A DNA stretch of 64,000 bases from Onthophagus taurus. Lineage: Eukaryota; Arthropoda; Insecta; Coleoptera; Scarabaeidae. The position numbers and the translations under genes were made by a program. The first letter of the stretch is position 1. The number at the start of each line of letters is the position of its first letter. The notes under the pieces were generated by a model. It ran no database searches and was not told the origin of the DNA. It worked only from the letters and a program-made list of their open reading frames with translations. Positions 54,501-64,000 of the stretch are shown here, piece after piece. Location of the stretch: positions 4,838,501 through 4,902,500 of the forward strand of contig NC_091975.1 in the NCBI RefSeq assembly GCF_036711975.1, read 5' to 3'.

Positions 54501-57500
54501 GGGGTCTTCGAGTGTGTTCAACGACACTTGAGATACGAAAAAAAAAAAGGGTTGGGACAAATTGTTTTTATTAATAAAAATTATTTCTGCTTCATAAAAC
54601 TTTTGTTTTCGACAATTTCCTGTTAAAAGTTATTTAAGTTATTTAACTTATTTAACAAAAGAGTCGTTCTCTTCTGGGATAAATTACAGAAACGGGGACG
54701 ACGAATAATACAGTTAAAATTCTCGGCACATGTTCAATTACCTCCAGGAGGCGTCGTCGTTGTCCGGATTTCCACTCGAGATACACTATTATTATTCCAT
54801 TAAAAAGCTCCCGACGCCACTTCTTATTTATGTATCTATTCGTTTAATCCTTGGGTCGCGACCCGCGTCACGTTTAACGGTGGCGTAAATTTCCACGACG
54901 ACGCTTCGAAAAGCTCTCGACGCTTTGAACGTTTTATAAACAAAAACGGATTCCGGGTTTTAGTTTTCGAGAGGGGTTGGTCGAAGAAAACCTAAGGGTT
55001 AAATCCCAAAACGGTCAGCTTAAAACAGATTAGGACTTTACATTTTTATAAATAGATATTTACCGACCGTTAACATCTAATCCCGTTTCTCTTATTACTT
55101 ATAAATCTCTTGAAATCTCTGAAAATCCGCGAAATTATTCAAAATTGTCACTAAAAGCTTTAATAATTTTGAAATAGTAATAAGTTAAAAAAATGTTTTT
55201 TAATCCAACGATTTTATTCCACGAACCGTGAAAAATGTTATAATCCGAAATCTCGACAACATCCCAGTTGCGAAATGAAAAAAATACAAGTTAAACAAGG
55301 GGAGTAAATTGCGGACGTTGAATAAGAATAACGGTCGGTAATTAAAAGTTCCGGATCTGAACGTTATCTGGCAATTCCCCACCTGGTTATTTTATAATCG
55401 CAGAGTCCAGGATTGGGCTCACGGCCATACACGGTCACTCGATTAATTAGGGCAATTTTCCACCACCACCCTCATCGTTACCACTACCTTAGCCTGCACT
55501 GACCCATTTTTCCTATATATTTTAGAGCTTAGCGGCGTGGAGAAATGATTTGGCCGATTAGTGCGCCACAACGGAGCTTTTTCTAATAAAATCTCCAAGA
55601 AATTTAACCAATTTCAAGTTCTTATTATATTTATTGTTTTTCTTGCCTATATATAACATAGTACATCTTTGTATTTAGATTTAACATTCCACATATGATC
55701 ACATTTACTAGAAAGCAAATCCCGAAATATACACCCCTCTTCAACCTCCTACGTGGGATTACAAAGGGCCTATAATAGGCTTAAGTGGTGCGTAGAATTC
55801 GCTTCCCCCATTTCATGCAAAACGATGATGTTAACACATTGTCATTCGAGATGATGTAAATGATTTTTGAAATGAATTGTTTTCGTAATATAATTATAGT
55901 ACAAATCCATAAGATAAATTTTAATACGTTAATTTTGCTGGTTGTAAAGCAAACTGAAATTTGCATTTGGGTTTATGCGGTTCAGCCGGAAACGTGAGCA
56001 ACAGCCGCGAGATTCGTTTCACCCCTCTTTGCGGTAAATTTCCATTATTGTACATTAATGGGCTTACGGGGTGGGTGTGTCGTTATTCCCATGCATCTTT
56101 GGTAATCTATGTACTTTCGGATCTGGAGACTCTCAGAGCTACGGGCACGTAAGCGAAGCATTTCGTCACCCATAGCACTGTTTTCCAGCCAACACGACGA
56201 GGGGGTGGCTGGGGTATCCATCAACCCTCCATCGCCTTCCTCTGTCGTTCGAGACTCGATCTATTCCGCGAGAAATTTTCATTTTTCAACGTCTACGGCA
56301 CATTACGAGGATTTGCCGATGCAGGTGAACGCTTCGAACTGGGTTGTAGTTACGGTGGAGCTTGAAAAATAGCATGTGGCAAGGGTAAAGAAAAAGGGGG
56401 GCTGCTGGTCGGCGAAGAGGTGAACACGCTCAAACAATAACCATAAATCTAATAGCTTTTATAAGTTGGTTGGGTTAACGCTAAACAAAATACTCGAAAA
56501 AAAAATTCAATTCTTTTTTATTACTTTATTTTTATGAATCGATTTAAATCCTTCTCAAATCTTATCTAAGAGGTACAAATTTCTTTGTGATTTTTCAGCT
56601 TCGTTTATTAATCATGTAAAATTGAAATAAGCTATTTGTACATAAAAAATTTATAATCATCAAAATTTAAGTGAACTCAGATTAAAGTGCGGACTATAAA
56701 CGACGTGAATTCCTAATAACGAAAATTTAATTTATAGTTGATGGCTTTTCTCATCTCCTCCACGTTAAACAACCGCCGAAGAACAAAGCATTATGAAACT
56801 GTAAATCCTGCATTAATGCAAGCGGGGACGTCGCGTGTAAACTTATCAATTTATTTATGGTCCACATAAATTTAACTCTCAACGATGCTGTGGGGGTAGT
56901 ATTTTAACTCTTAAGGGTGGTTTCATCTACAAGGGAATTGGAGAAACCGCGCGTCGTCGTTTTCAGGTAGGTGTATTTCCATTTATTAGAATAAAATTGA
57001 AATAAATCAATCGAAATCAATAATCAGCAGTATACAAATTCGATTCTGGGGGAACGTTTAATTAGATGCTAATATTTTCGATGGGGTTTCGAATATCTAT
57101 TATTGGCCCTAGCTATTAATTTAGGCCTTTGATGCATATCGCTGCGGGCAGAATTGTTCCTATTTATGCAGTTATGCAATCGCGTTAACAATAGATATTG
57201 TTAAAGTCGACACGGGATATCTACTCCATGATATTGAACAATTTAATTATTAAATCAATAATATAGGTATAGTTTTGTTAATAAAGATAATTTATGTTTT
57301 GATTTTATTGTTGTTTGGTGTGGATTGACCAGAGTTGTTGTGGAGGTAATCTGAGTTTATACATCAATTTAGATAAAGTTTTATCTAATCAGGAATTAAT
57401 TTTTGAATGCACCGAGTTATTTTATTTTTTTCTAAAATTTCCTCTTTACAACGTTTTAACCATTATACTATAAAATTTTTGAGTATGTAAATCATAAATT

Positions 57501-57699
57501 CTGATCCTCATTGCCAGATATTTTTTTGTAAATAAATCGATATATTTGTTAACGATAACTTTGATAAACTGATAACGTTAATAATGTTTAATCAATAACA
57601 TTTAAGATAAGGTGTAATAACGAGAGAGGCACCATATTGAAAGGTGAATAAAGTGTGAAGTGAATTATTATTGTGATTTAAAAATAACGATCAAACAAG
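51505..57699. other. 6-kb intergenic stretch, nothing assigned
   Basis: I see no exon with motif support, RNA gene or element terminus. Frames at 53098-53307, 53705-53920, 55961-56152 and 56109-56372 sit in GC-richer islands and lack family motifs. Confidence 0.5.
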
Positions 57700-58435
57700 A
57701 TGCCAATAGACAACCAATATATTCCTTTGGAAGGATCACGAAGGTAAACTCAATTAAAATAAATAAATAAAGAAAGATTAAATGAAACTTAATTAAATTA
57801 TAGATCATGGTGGGGAACTTTAACTGGACTTGAGAAAATGCTCATTTTGTTATCGGCAACGTTAGCAATTTTTGTTTTTACATTAACGTTGGCGTTAATA
57901 ACAACTAAAAGTTAGTATATAATTACAATCATTATTTAAAGAATAAAAATTTTAAAATAATTTATATTTAGAATGTTCGCATGAAGTTACAACAGAAGCT
58001 CCAATTACAACAACTGAGGGGCCAATAACAACTGAAGAACCTGTAACATCTGACGAACCTAATAGTACTGAAGAACCCGCAACAACTGATGAACCTCAAA
58101 CTAGTGACGAACCTGAAACTACTGAAGAAATAGATACAACTGAAGAGGTAATTACTGAAGCACCAAAAGAACCTCCGAACGATGTTAAAACTACAAGTTC
58201 TTCTGATAGTAATTCTCAGATTACGTCAAAAATAGCTGAGAACGAAGAAACTAAAAAATTGTTAAATATGGAAAGTGAAGAAGAAGAAGAAAGTGATGAA
58301 GTATCAAAAAATATAAGTCAAAATGGCAAAGTTGAGGAAATCACTGAAAACGATAATGATGAAATAGAGAAAGAAGACACTAAAAAATCAAAGGAATTAA
58401 ATATGGACGAGGAAAGTAAAGAAGATTATAACTAA
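57700..58435 (+). CDS. Type II single-pass membrane protein with Thr/Glu/Pro-rich stalk, three exons, 204 aa
   Basis: Exons 57700-57743, 57804-57910 and 57972-58435 have GT-AG introns of 60 and 61 nt; phases 2 and 1 agree and give 615 nt. Residues 1-26 are cytoplasmic (ending RRSWWGTLTGLEK). One hydrophobic helix spans about 27-47 (MLILLSATLAIFVFTLTLAL), then K50, K51 and Cys52. Residues 56-115 hold about nine six-residue repeats of the form T-T/S-E/D-E-P-x (TTEEP, TSDEP, TTDEP), a likely mucin-type O-glycosylated stalk. The tail (130-204) is strongly acidic with runs of Glu. The N-terminal third resembles the W-x-x-x-x-x-LEK-hydrophobic-Cys start of neprilysin/ECE metalloproteases, but no HExxH domain follows before the stop or in the next 5 kb. 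It may therefore be a truncated derivative, an alternative short form, or unrelated. The stop overlaps AATAAA at 58434-58439. Confidence 0.75.
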
Positions 58436-58439
58436 TAAA
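58434..58439 (+). terminator. Candidate poly(A) signal overlapping the stop codon
   Basis: AATAAA shares its first two bases with the TAA stop of the mucin-stalk gene, an unusually tight arrangement. A backup site could lie further downstream. Confidence 0.45.
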
Positions 58440-60494
58440 TGTAAATTGTTAGAGATTAAAATACTTATTATAATAATTAATTTTTCTTTTTTCTCTTTTT
58501 TTAACTGTTTCAACAAAATCTAAAATATAAATATGTCAAGTATGTATGGAAGAGGGAATTCGATTTAACTTTAATTCAAAATTTAAGTTTTAAATAGTTT
58601 TAATCATTTTTTTTTATTATTTTAACTCGATCCACATCGTTCACCAATCCGTTATTTTTTGGATACCCACATTAACTTTTAAATTGGATTCGGGAAAAGC
58701 GTCGAGGGAGTAGGACGGCTTCGGTATTTGCACAACGCTCATCGCGTAACGTAGCGTTTCGGGACGCGGGGTGCAAAAACACGTGATGTTTGTCGAGCAA
58801 ATACCGGGTTTTATCGTTAAACGATTATGTTGGACCACATCGAACGCGAACGACGCGTGTTAGCGCATGTCCAACAACGAAGAAAAATTCAAAATTGTTA
58901 AAATTGTTATCTCCCCTTATTTACCATCAGGAACTCATTATTTATTGATGATGCTTTATATTCTCTAACGATATAATCTCCTCGACATTTGAGATCTAAT
59001 TGCAATTACTGATCTTTTGAAGCAGTCAACGTCGTCGTCGACGCCTTGTTTGTTGATTCCAAGTCTGGACTCGGGATTATACAGAGGAAGGACAATTGAG
59101 GCACGTTAATTAGATCGGCCGCTTTCCTCCGGGCGTCTTCAGTTCTCGACTGATTGATAAGCGAGTCGAGTGCGAAGAAGTCTTCCTTTTCCTTCCTCCA
59201 GATTAACTTGCTAATTTTCCGCCAACTCCATAACGAGTTCTAGGATGATCCTTTTCTCTACTTCCGGAAACCTTTTCCTAATTGCCTTACGATTTATTAT
59301 TATACATTTACATTCTTTCAACATCTTGTGGAGGATAAAAAGATAATTTGTAGAGAATCTTTTAAAAATCTTATAAAATTGTTTTAATTAACATAAATGA
59401 TGTAAAAATTTGTTGGATGCATTCGAGGTTCGTAAACAGTAGAGGATTTGCGCGACCAAAAGTCGAGGATTCAGAAGAACATCTGTAGTCGACATTCTAA
59501 AAGAATAGCCCTAAGGAAAAACGGAGAGTTTTGGCGAATATAGGTACATATATCTAAAGGGGTTGAGGATTCGGTTCGAGTTGGAATGAATTGTCGACCG
59601 CGAAGTCGCTTGCAACGTCCGTCGACCCAATAAATCCAAACCGTGGACGGTATACTGCCATTGGCGATAACACCAGGAACCATTCGCTTTGGGGCAATCC
59701 ATAACATCGCCACTTCTGTTTCGGTTGTAGTCGTGAATCAATATGTCTTTTTTAACTTTTTTTTAAAGAGAAAAAACTCATAAGAGGCAAGTGATTATAG
59801 GTAATCTTTGACGTTGAAAACGTTTCGCATAACTTTCTTGCACTTGCGGGTTAACTTTTAAACAAGCAGTGGTGCTCACAAAAATTCCAAAGTCAAAGTG
59901 TGTCTTTGATGTATCCGCGACGGTAACGATGTAACGAGTTTATGCAGGTAGCCCGCAACTTCGTTTAGGAACTTTCATATTGCTGCGCCCCTTAATCGGA
60001 AAAAGTAAGTTTGTGGCAGCGATAATGCAGCAGAGTGGCTCGTAGTTTACTTTTACGATTTCCAATTATATGAACTATTCCACCCAACAGTTTTTAATGC
60101 TGGTTCCGTATTTATGAAACATGTTTGCCGGAAAAACTAATTGGGTTAATGAATTTTTACTCCCTTTTTGTTCTGATAGCTGATGCGGTAAATTATTAAA
60201 TCCCCTGGTGGAGTATAACCTACATATTGTAATAGAATTTTAACCACATTTAATTAAAATACCGTTACTAATAATTAATATTCCATACCTCTAGAGTAAT
60301 TACGTCGAGTGTAAAAGGTAAAATCGTTAATATACTAAAATATTACAAAACTCATTTCATAAATACAACATTAAAACATAAAATTCACCAAAATCAATTC
60401 AAATGAAACAAATCATGACAACGTCAAAGTATTTTGAAATTTGGTTTCTCTAAAATCCATTTATTAAGAATTCAAAATTCAGTCCGTTTGAAGA
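58440..60494. other. Intergenic stretch with unassigned minus-strand ORFs
   Basis: No confirmed gene. On the minus strand, 58838-58641 encodes a 65-residue frame with CFCTPRPETLRYAMSVVQIP, and 59741-59511 a 76-residue frame with CPKANGSWCYRQWQYTVHGL. Both read like protein but have no recognised homology, and I cannot connect them by splice sites. Overlapping frames at 59713-59471 are equally open. Confidence 0.4.
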
Positions 60495-60911
60495 ATGTAT
60501 CCAAAAAGTTTTAAATTAATTGGTCTTTTTGAAACGTTATGGAACTCGCTGGTTTGGTATGTTCGTGCCTATTTCGATTTGCAAGACGAAAGTTTGGTTC
60601 GCCAAACCATTTCCGACACGTCTATCGGCGTTTGCACGTCCGAATGCAATTGCGAGTGCTTCCTTAGTGTCCATAAGACGTTGCCACCGTTAAAATACCG
60701 AATACGAGCTGCGCGGTTTCAACTGAGAAAGCACCCGTCCGTAAACGAAATTCTTCAGTTGGAGGAAAGACTGCGGGATACGCGTCATCCGGAACCTTTG
60801 GTACGCGATAACGATCCCAATAAAGATGACGTGCTCGCATTGTTAGAATTGCATGACGTTCATACCTCCATATCACAGCACAATCTGTTCAGAAAATGTT
60901 TAACTATCTAA
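60495..60911 (+). CDS. Small orphan protein, 138 aa, first of three related cysteine-containing ORFs
   Basis: An intronless frame starting ATG at 60495 and followed by AATAAA at 60979. I do not recognise a family. The N-terminus (1-27) is amphipathic/hydrophobic with several aromatic residues (LFETLWNSLVWYVRAYF) but is not a classical signal peptide. A cysteine cluster follows at about 47-55 (CTSECNCEC), then IRAARFQLRKHPSVNEILQL (about 72-91) and a charged C-terminal half with DNDPNKDDVLALLELHDVHT. The segment KHPSVNEILQLEERL aligns with KYPDVEEVLFVPQAL in the next ORF (61422-61715), and the C-x3-C with a later Arg-Phe is shared with both following ORFs. A TCAGT just upstream (60479-60483) could be an initiator, implying a very short leader. 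Confidence 0.55.
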   Translation: MYPKSFKLIGLFETLWNSLVWYVRAYFDLQDESLVRQTISDTSIGVCTSECNCECFLSVHKTLPPLKYRIRAARFQLRKHPSVNEILQLEERLRDTRHPEPLVRDNDPNKDDVLALLELHDVHTSISQHNLFRKCLTI

Positions 60912-60978
60912 AAAAATCAAATTTTATGTGTTTGTAAGTATATAGAAAAAAACAAAGTGTATCTGTAAAAATAATAAT

Positions 60979-60984
60979 AATAAA
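60979..60984 (+). terminator. Candidate poly(A) signal of the 138-aa orphan gene
   Basis: AATAAA 68 bases after the stop, in an AATAATAATAATAAAG run. Confidence 0.5.
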
Positions 60985-61421
60985 GAGTGGTGTTAATAAG
61001 CCGTGTTAACGAGATTATTTAGAAAAATTTGCAGAAATACCTGAAAAGACACAAAAAGATCTATTCTATCTATTATAGGAACGCAAAATGTATTCATCTC
61101 GGCGCAGTAACGAGCTCTTCCTATTTGCTATAAAAATTCGTTGAAAATACCGCATGAAAAGGAGGTTCAAAGAAATGTTGAATGCAATGCTCATTTTTAT
61201 TTTCTCGCTAATTTGTTTCTACACCTTTAAATTTACTTCCATTTACGTGAAAAAATAAATCAACCAAATCGAGATAATTAGATAATAATATACTTTTGTA
61301 ATTCATTATTTAGATCGAATTAGTGAATTCAAATCGACCGCGATATCTTTCGCGTCTTTCTTGTGCGGCAATTAAAAATTGAAAGTTTTAAAATAAACTA
61401 AACCAAGCTATCCTTCAAACT

Positions 61422-61715
61422 ATGTTCTTTTTGCCGACTTTCCCAACCACTACAGCTAACGATTTTCCTTATATTTGCCTCAGTTTCCGTAAGTCCTACT
61501 CATCCTGTGAGCAGATTTGCATGTCGAATCCGTTCGCCGTTATTTTGAGAGACAACGTAACGTGCTTAAGATCGAAATTTAGACCTGGATTATTCAAATA
61601 CCCAGACGTAGAGGAAGTTTTATTCGTGCCGCAAGCGCTTCCTAAATGTTCGAAATCGGAACAAAACCCGACAGCCCAACCCCTAATGCGCTACTCACCC
61701 TTAAGGCCTCTTTGA
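61422..61715 (+). CDS. Small orphan protein, 97 aa, related to the 60495 ORF
   Basis: An intronless frame of 97 codons on the same strand, 510 bases after its neighbour. Visible features are C-x3-C (CEQIC), a third cysteine 15 residues later, then LRSKFRPGLFKYPDVEEVLF (about 52-71) and a low-complexity Pro-rich C-terminus. K-x-P-[SD]-V-[NE]-E-[IV]-L is shared with the 60495 protein, and C-x3-[KR]-F-x-P-G with the 63090 protein. The first 20 residues are Thr/Phe/Pro-rich with no clear secretion signal. I see no AATAAA nearby. It could be a decaying copy or a terminal exon. Confidence 0.4.
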   Translation: MFFLPTFPTTTANDFPYICLSFRKSYSSCEQICMSNPFAVILRDNVTCLRSKFRPGLFKYPDVEEVLFVPQALPKCSKSEQNPTAQPLMRYSPLRPL

Positions 61716-63089
61716 GGGATGGGGACAAAAGTTGTGCTAAAATCCTTGTTATACCAACTTTCTTTTTTGATATACATTTTTTACTTTTTTGTGATAATTT
61801 TTTATATATATTTTTTTTGAGTTATAAAAGGTATTCTTAGGATGTTTGCAAATGAAGACGGTGTAAAATTAAGAAATTTAGTGAATAGAAAAGCCCAAGG
61901 GGGTGTGATTTAACACGACTCCCGGTGTCGGGAGTAGAACGCGCCCTTGCATATTTTAAAGTTTTTCTTACTTTACGGTTGGCGCCAGCGTCGCTAAATT
62001 ATTCTATACGCGATTTAAGACCGCATTTCCTCGTGCTATATGATATCAGAATATAAATGTGCCCTAGTCGAAGAGATCGGCTGAGCCTTCTGCCTACTGC
62101 TAGGCTTGCAGACCTTCCTTCCGTTCATTTTATTGGAACATCAAATTTTTATGGATTTCCGAGGGGGAAATCGGTTATAAACAAAAATAAAAACGGGCTA
62201 TTTATTGAATATTCGATTTAATGTTTCCATTCGCAGTATATAGCTGTTCTTTTATGGTCCCAGCGTTCTCGAAGCAAACAGATTTCATTGAAATTATACT
62301 TACATAATGCATATAGTTTTCACAACCAAACCGTAAACGGATTCTTATCCCTCCTTATTCTGTTTTAAATAACATAATCACATCCAAAATTGAACAACCT
62401 TTATCGATTTCGTCGTTGAGGCAAACTTGCAATATCTAAAGCAATAAAGATCGAGTTGAGATTTTCTAACTAGATAACGAACAAGTCGAGTCTGTTGGCT
62501 CGATGCCGGAGAACGATAATAAGTTCTAGTGCCAATCAAAGCTATGCTTTAATTACCTGAGTGGTTAAGGTTAAATTTGCCGCGCACAAATTCGATCCAA
62601 GCGCTGCCTCCACTAGAGAAAAACAAACTCATAAAGCTCGCCTTAATAAGTTCCCTCTGTGAGTTTGTTTAATTTTTCCAATTGCTTAATAGCGTAGAAG
62701 ATTCGAACTCGTTACGCTAATTTCAGCCGTAAATAATTTAAATTTAAAAGTGCTTATAAAAAAAAGTTTAAAAAGAGAATATCAGGTAGGTCAATAAAAC
62801 CGTTTTGAATGAGAAAAAAAACTAGAATGGTAAAATTACCGAGATAAACGGCATATATGAGTAGAAACATGGTAGGCTTTCAGCATTATTGTGCATTTTG
62901 GTGGGATTTGCACAACGTATAACGAGTAGTAGCAATGAAGTATCCGCAACTGTGCGCACAAAATGCAATTTCCATTTTAACCATGGAAAGAGCCAGCCAT
63001 CCTGTTGCTGTATCGTCCTAAACGTTCGAGCATTAAAATATTATCCTACTGTTCGGAGGCTCTCTGTACCCCGCTACGTTGCGCACATA
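61716..63089. other. Intergenic stretch
   Basis: No gene was recognised. A short GC-rich hairpin occurs at about 61918-61936 (ACTCCCG...CGGGAGT). The + frame from 62889 runs into the 63090 ORF without a stop, but its first ATG in frame is at 63090. Confidence 0.5.
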
Positions 63090-63299
63090 ATGCACCCGAA
63101 AATTTATGCATATAGGTGTTACAAAACATTTTGCCACGAATATTGCCGTAGGGCGGGCTTCGAACGAAACACGCAAATTCCGGGACGAACCTGGAAGGTG
63201 TGCAAGGATACGAGGTTTAATCCAGGAACTGCTCCCGAAGATCTCCCAACACCCACTACCCTTCGTAAACACAAAGCGTCCCGCGACCGAGGACAGTGA
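63090..63299 (+). CDS. Putative small protein, 69 aa, third member of the cysteine ORF set
   Basis: I start at the first ATG in frame (63090). The frame itself is open from 62889, so a longer or spliced N-terminus is possible. The protein begins MHPKIYAYRCYKTFCHEYCR. It has C-x3-C (CHEYC), a third cysteine 19 residues later, then KDTRFNPG, and a basic tail ending SRDRGQ. The C-x3-C ... C-x3-R-F-x-P-G layout matches the 61422 ORF, and the C-to-RF spacing equals that of the 60495 ORF (24 residues). Two other frames across this region are also open, so coding status is uncertain; a pseudogene is a fair alternative. Confidence 0.3.
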   Translation: MHPKIYAYRCYKTFCHEYCRRAGFERNTQIPGRTWKVCKDTRFNPGTAPEDLPTPTTLRKHKASRDRGQ

Positions 63300-63448
63300 G
63301 AGTATTAACATTTTAGTCCTTTGTGTCTCACTGAAATATAAACCGGGGTTAAGGGATGAAGCAGTATTAAACCAACGATTGGACAGGAACAAGGTTCCCT
63401 AAAACAATTCAAATTACACGTTTTATTGTTTTTAATATTGACCTAGAA

Positions 63449-64000
63449 CAGTCTTTCTCAATGTGGGTGATAACAATGTGGGGGGGCTTTTTAAGTTTTT
63501 TATGCGGCGTACTTAAAATTTACTTTAAAAGTTTCTAAAAAGCTTCTATCATAATTTTATTGTTCTTTCTTTTGATGTGTTATACGTTCGATATTTATGT
63601 GGGCGCACAAAATTAAATAATTAGTTTTTCTATCACTCTTTTTCAAAGTGGGCGATAACGCCCATTTGTGGGCTTTAGAGGCCTAAGTATACATTCTTAT
63701 TTCTGGCCAGAAATAAGAACTGCGTCTATATGCGTAGATTTACAGATTATACATTTAGTTGCGAGGAATTTGAGTGAACTGCTGTCTCATTCACTGCAAC
63801 ATGTCATCAAAGCAGTCTTTATCATCGAAATAGCTCTTTAAATGATACATGATTTAATCAGCTTTGTGTTGTTAATGACTCTGTGATAGTGTTTTTGGAA
63901 AACAAAGACGCATCACCACACATCAAAGAATGATATTGCGTACTTGGCAGACTTGTATAAATTTTTAATGATATCAATCTCCAACTTTACGGTGATGACT
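63449..64000 (+). mobile_element. Decayed hAT transposon (ZBED/SCAN-like transposase), cut by the window edge
   Basis: CAGTCTTTCTCAATGTGGGT followed by GATAAC at 63449 resembles the terminal repeat of hAT elements. A better match, CTTTTTCAAAGTGGGCGATA followed by ACGCCC, follows at about 63637 in the same orientation. From about 63770 to the edge, broken + strand frames give CLIHCNMSSKQSLSSK, then FLENKDASPH, then IAYLADLYKF / NDINLQLYGDD. These match in order the C-x-x-H-R...L-x-SK, FLE...and YLADIF..LN.LNLQLQG blocks of domesticated-type hAT transposases. Stops (for example after SLSSK) and at least one frameshift show it is dead. The 3' end lies beyond the window. Confidence 0.65.
63694..63719. 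repeat. Perfect 26-bp palindrome inside the hAT relic
   Basis: TTCTTATTTCTGG is followed immediately by its exact reverse complement. Confidence 0.85.

Noticed and set aside
62555-62615. tRNA-like sequence (CTGAGTGGTTAAGG ... AATTCGATCC)
   Set aside because: It has A- and B-box-like words, but the acceptor stem and anticodon arm do not pair. At best a decayed tRNA-derived SINE.
63033-63402. Alternative frames (minus 119 codons, plus 98 codons) over the third cysteine ORF
   Set aside because: Neither carries the motif shared with the neighbouring ORFs. Noted as a reason for low confidence in the call there.

Overview
The window reads as nuclear DNA of an insect: AT-rich, gene-poor, with spliced genes, GT-AG introns, AATAAA poly(A) signals and many decayed repeats. 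Beaten-path (Beat) immunoglobulin proteins are confined to arthropods. A beetle is my best guess, but that rests on gene style and on recalling a palindromic repeat, so the order is uncertain. All gene models are built by eye from splice sites, reading frame and recognisable family motifs.

Left part (1-16.6 kb): one gene on the + strand, a Beat-family cell-surface protein of 275 aa in six exons (2794-2851, 9601-9815, 9891-10023, 10080-10213, 16090-16288, 16337-16425). Its two long introns hold a LINE-like scrap with a microsatellite tail, a palindromic CTAG-rich repeat array, a 0.54-kb inverted-repeat element and a 183-bp tandem duplication.

Middle (16.6-45.3 kb): about 20 kb in which I see no gene, only repeats and a LINE-like remnant. 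Then comes a small three-exon minus-strand gene for a four-helix membrane protein (36836-37362). Next is a repeat complex at 39.6-43.1 kb: a foldback element with ~120-bp inverted termini carrying two copies of a ~740-bp module, followed by two more copies in the opposite orientation. Each module contains conserved exon-like splice signals.

Right part (45.3-64 kb): a single-exon 440-aa orphan protein (45346-46668); a two-exon divergent beta-tubulin with the axonemal tail motif EGEFDEE (50096-51484); a three-exon type II membrane protein with a Thr/Glu/Pro-rich stalk (57700-58435); and a run of three small intronless cysteine-containing ORFs on the + strand (60495-60911, 61422-61715, 63090-63299) that appear to be diverged tandem paralogues. 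The window ends inside a decayed hAT transposon.

Nothing suggests an operon or a shared pathway. The one functional theme is tentative: the beta-tubulin tail points to sperm axonemes, and the orphan genes to its left and right are of the fast-evolving kind often expressed in testis.
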